Source: Adiantum capillus-veneris
Taxonomy: Eukaryota > Streptophyta > Polypodiopsida > Polypodiales > Pteridaceae
Length of the DNA stretch: 64,000 nucleotides
Assembly: GCA_014529385.2 (NCBI GenBank)
Contig: CM043950.1
Span: 65,986,935 to 66,050,934, forward strand
Reading direction: 5' to 3'
Shown: piece after piece, positions 62,781 to 64,000 of the stretch
How the letters are laid out: each line of letters opens with the position of its first letter
Position numbering within the stretch: position 1 is the stretch's first letter
Notes under the pieces: model-generated
The model's input: the letters and a program-made list of their open reading frames with translations, nothing else
The model's database searches: none
Told to the model about the DNA's origin: nothing
Position numbers and translations under genes: made by a program

Positions 62781-64000
62781 TTCTAACTCACGAAAATTTC
62801 CCCCTACCATCTACTGTGAGGTTAGACATTTCACTTACTTACTAAATTACAATCTGGAAACTCAATCGAGCCCCATAATAATTAACGAGTTTGTCAAAAT
62901 AAGTATTAGAAAAATTGGGATCTTCTAGTGTGTTAGCTATAGTCGTCAACAAAATGCAATGAAACTTACTACCTAGAATATGCAGAGTATCATCAACATC
63001 CCCATATGCTCAAAATTCCATTTTCGACACTCAAGAAAAATCGAGCGAAAGATAAACATGCCATTTTAATCAGACTAGTTTCAGCCTTTGAAGCACTCTA
63101 TAGCTTCCTTAAGATGTGCTCTATCTATTCCTACGATAAAAAATGAGTTTAGATGCGTATATTGTGCATAGAGAATGAAAATAACTTGTAGATGAGCATG
63201 ACTAAAAACACAACTTCATCACATAAAGTCTACATAGAAAGGAAGAGCTTTCACCTGTGACCATGTTGGTATGCTCAGAATCACAATGCAACACTGCATG
63301 AGGGAGACACAAACAATTGAACAAATATAGAACTCACAGTATTGTACTGCAGCGTACACTCACTTTCATTATCCAAAAAATTAGATCAAAAGTTACAAAA
63401 TTGGCTTTTATACCGTAGCCAAGGTTTAAGAAACGGATTCCTCTCTAATTGGGCTCAATGTGAAGGCTTAAGAACTCCATTTAATTACAACTTTGGAAGC
63501 CCCTGACCCCTTTGCACTCTTTGACAATCAATAATAATACAATAAATTTGGACCTTTACGGGATTTCTCATTAATAATGAGGTCTTGATACAATCAGTAG
63601 GGATGAAAAATAAGGGTGATGTACTTTTGATGCTTTTTTGTTGAGCCGCTAACATTCCCTCCTCCTTGACTGTGTCATCCATGACACAACTACTTAGGGT
63701 GCTATAAGTAGTGGTCAGGCTTTTTGGCTTCTATCATTTTGTTGTGTTGCTCCAATCCCTGTTGATACTTGAGCCAACGTTCTTTGTCCTTTGTAGACAT
63801 GAACTGCATGATTTTGTTCTTTTTCTCAATGGATGAATATCTAACAAAGCGATCTCACAGATTTGTGATGACTGGGCCAAGAACTTTGCTTTTGTAAGTG
63901 AAAAAGCCCGTATAGAATGCTTCTTGAAAATTTTGCATGTAGTAAGACGGTAAGATGGCATAGAAGCCATGGAGCACTTCCTCTGAAGGTTGCCCTGACA
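62781..64000. other. Unassigned, with a second LTR-like promoter segment
   Basis: 63380-63414 repeats the AAAAGTTACAAAATTGGCTTTTATACC segment seen at 62730-62766, with a matching minus-strand TATA at 63407-63412. Two short minus-strand ORFs (63485-63682, 63734-63970) have no recognised domain. Confidence 0.4.

Overview
This window is a gene-poor, retrotransposon-dominated stretch of a vascular plant nuclear genome. Nearly every recognisable coding sequence belongs to an LTR retrotransposon (Ty3/gypsy chromoviruses and Ty1/copia). Primer-binding sites complement plant initiator-Met tRNA, and integrases carry chromodomains. A decayed pentatricopeptide-repeat (PPR) pseudogene and a Penelope-like reverse transcriptase suggest a large-genome, possibly non-flowering plant (fern, lycophyte or gymnosperm). 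That placement is inference. I see no intact host gene, rRNA, tRNA or CRISPR.

Layout. 1-13853 is a nested pile-up. An old minus-strand gypsy element (called G2-) has its 5' LTR split into three pieces, at 1184-1318, 8319-8487 and 13608-13853. It is split by element B (1319-8318, minus, gypsy family G3), which is itself split by element A (4695-7574, plus, same family), and by copia element C1 (8488-13607, minus). The RT of G2- is cut at position 111 by the tail of a G1-family LTR. 14019-19671 is a complete G1 element with near-identical 1477-bp LTRs and a gag-integrase deletion fusion. 20260-28172 is a full-length but decayed G2 element (plus), whose chromodomain is interrupted by a solo LTR (25694-26918). 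28178-31110 holds copia gag and LTR remnants. 31835-33446 is the PPR pseudogene (minus). 34087-39800 is a minus-strand chimera of two gypsy lineages joined inside RT.

40466-56570 contains two direct copies of a roughly 3-kb non-coding repeat with a TATAAATAG promoter motif. A Penelope-like RT lies between them. The second copy is interrupted by copia element C2 (44824-50000, the best preserved coding sequence here) and by an unclassified 3.84-kb TG...CA insertion (52325-56167) with an AT-rich tandem array of about 152 bp period. 56571-59060 is largely unassigned with microsatellites. 59074-64000 is probably a minus-strand gypsy-like element: unrecognised ORFs, an array of about 287 bp period with conserved palindromes, a tRNA-Asp-like PBS at 62014-62033 and LTR-like sequence beyond.

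Cross-element signals. The G1, G2 and G3 gypsy families share (i) a roughly 35-bp motif in the downstream part of the LTR and (ii) a short hairpin just upstream of the polypurine tract, whose stem differs between families but stays paired around a GGA loop. These are the best candidates for undescribed cis-acting structures. Several elements (G1, A, B) lack RT but keep LTR, PBS, hairpin and PPT, as expected for non-autonomous copies mobilised in trans.
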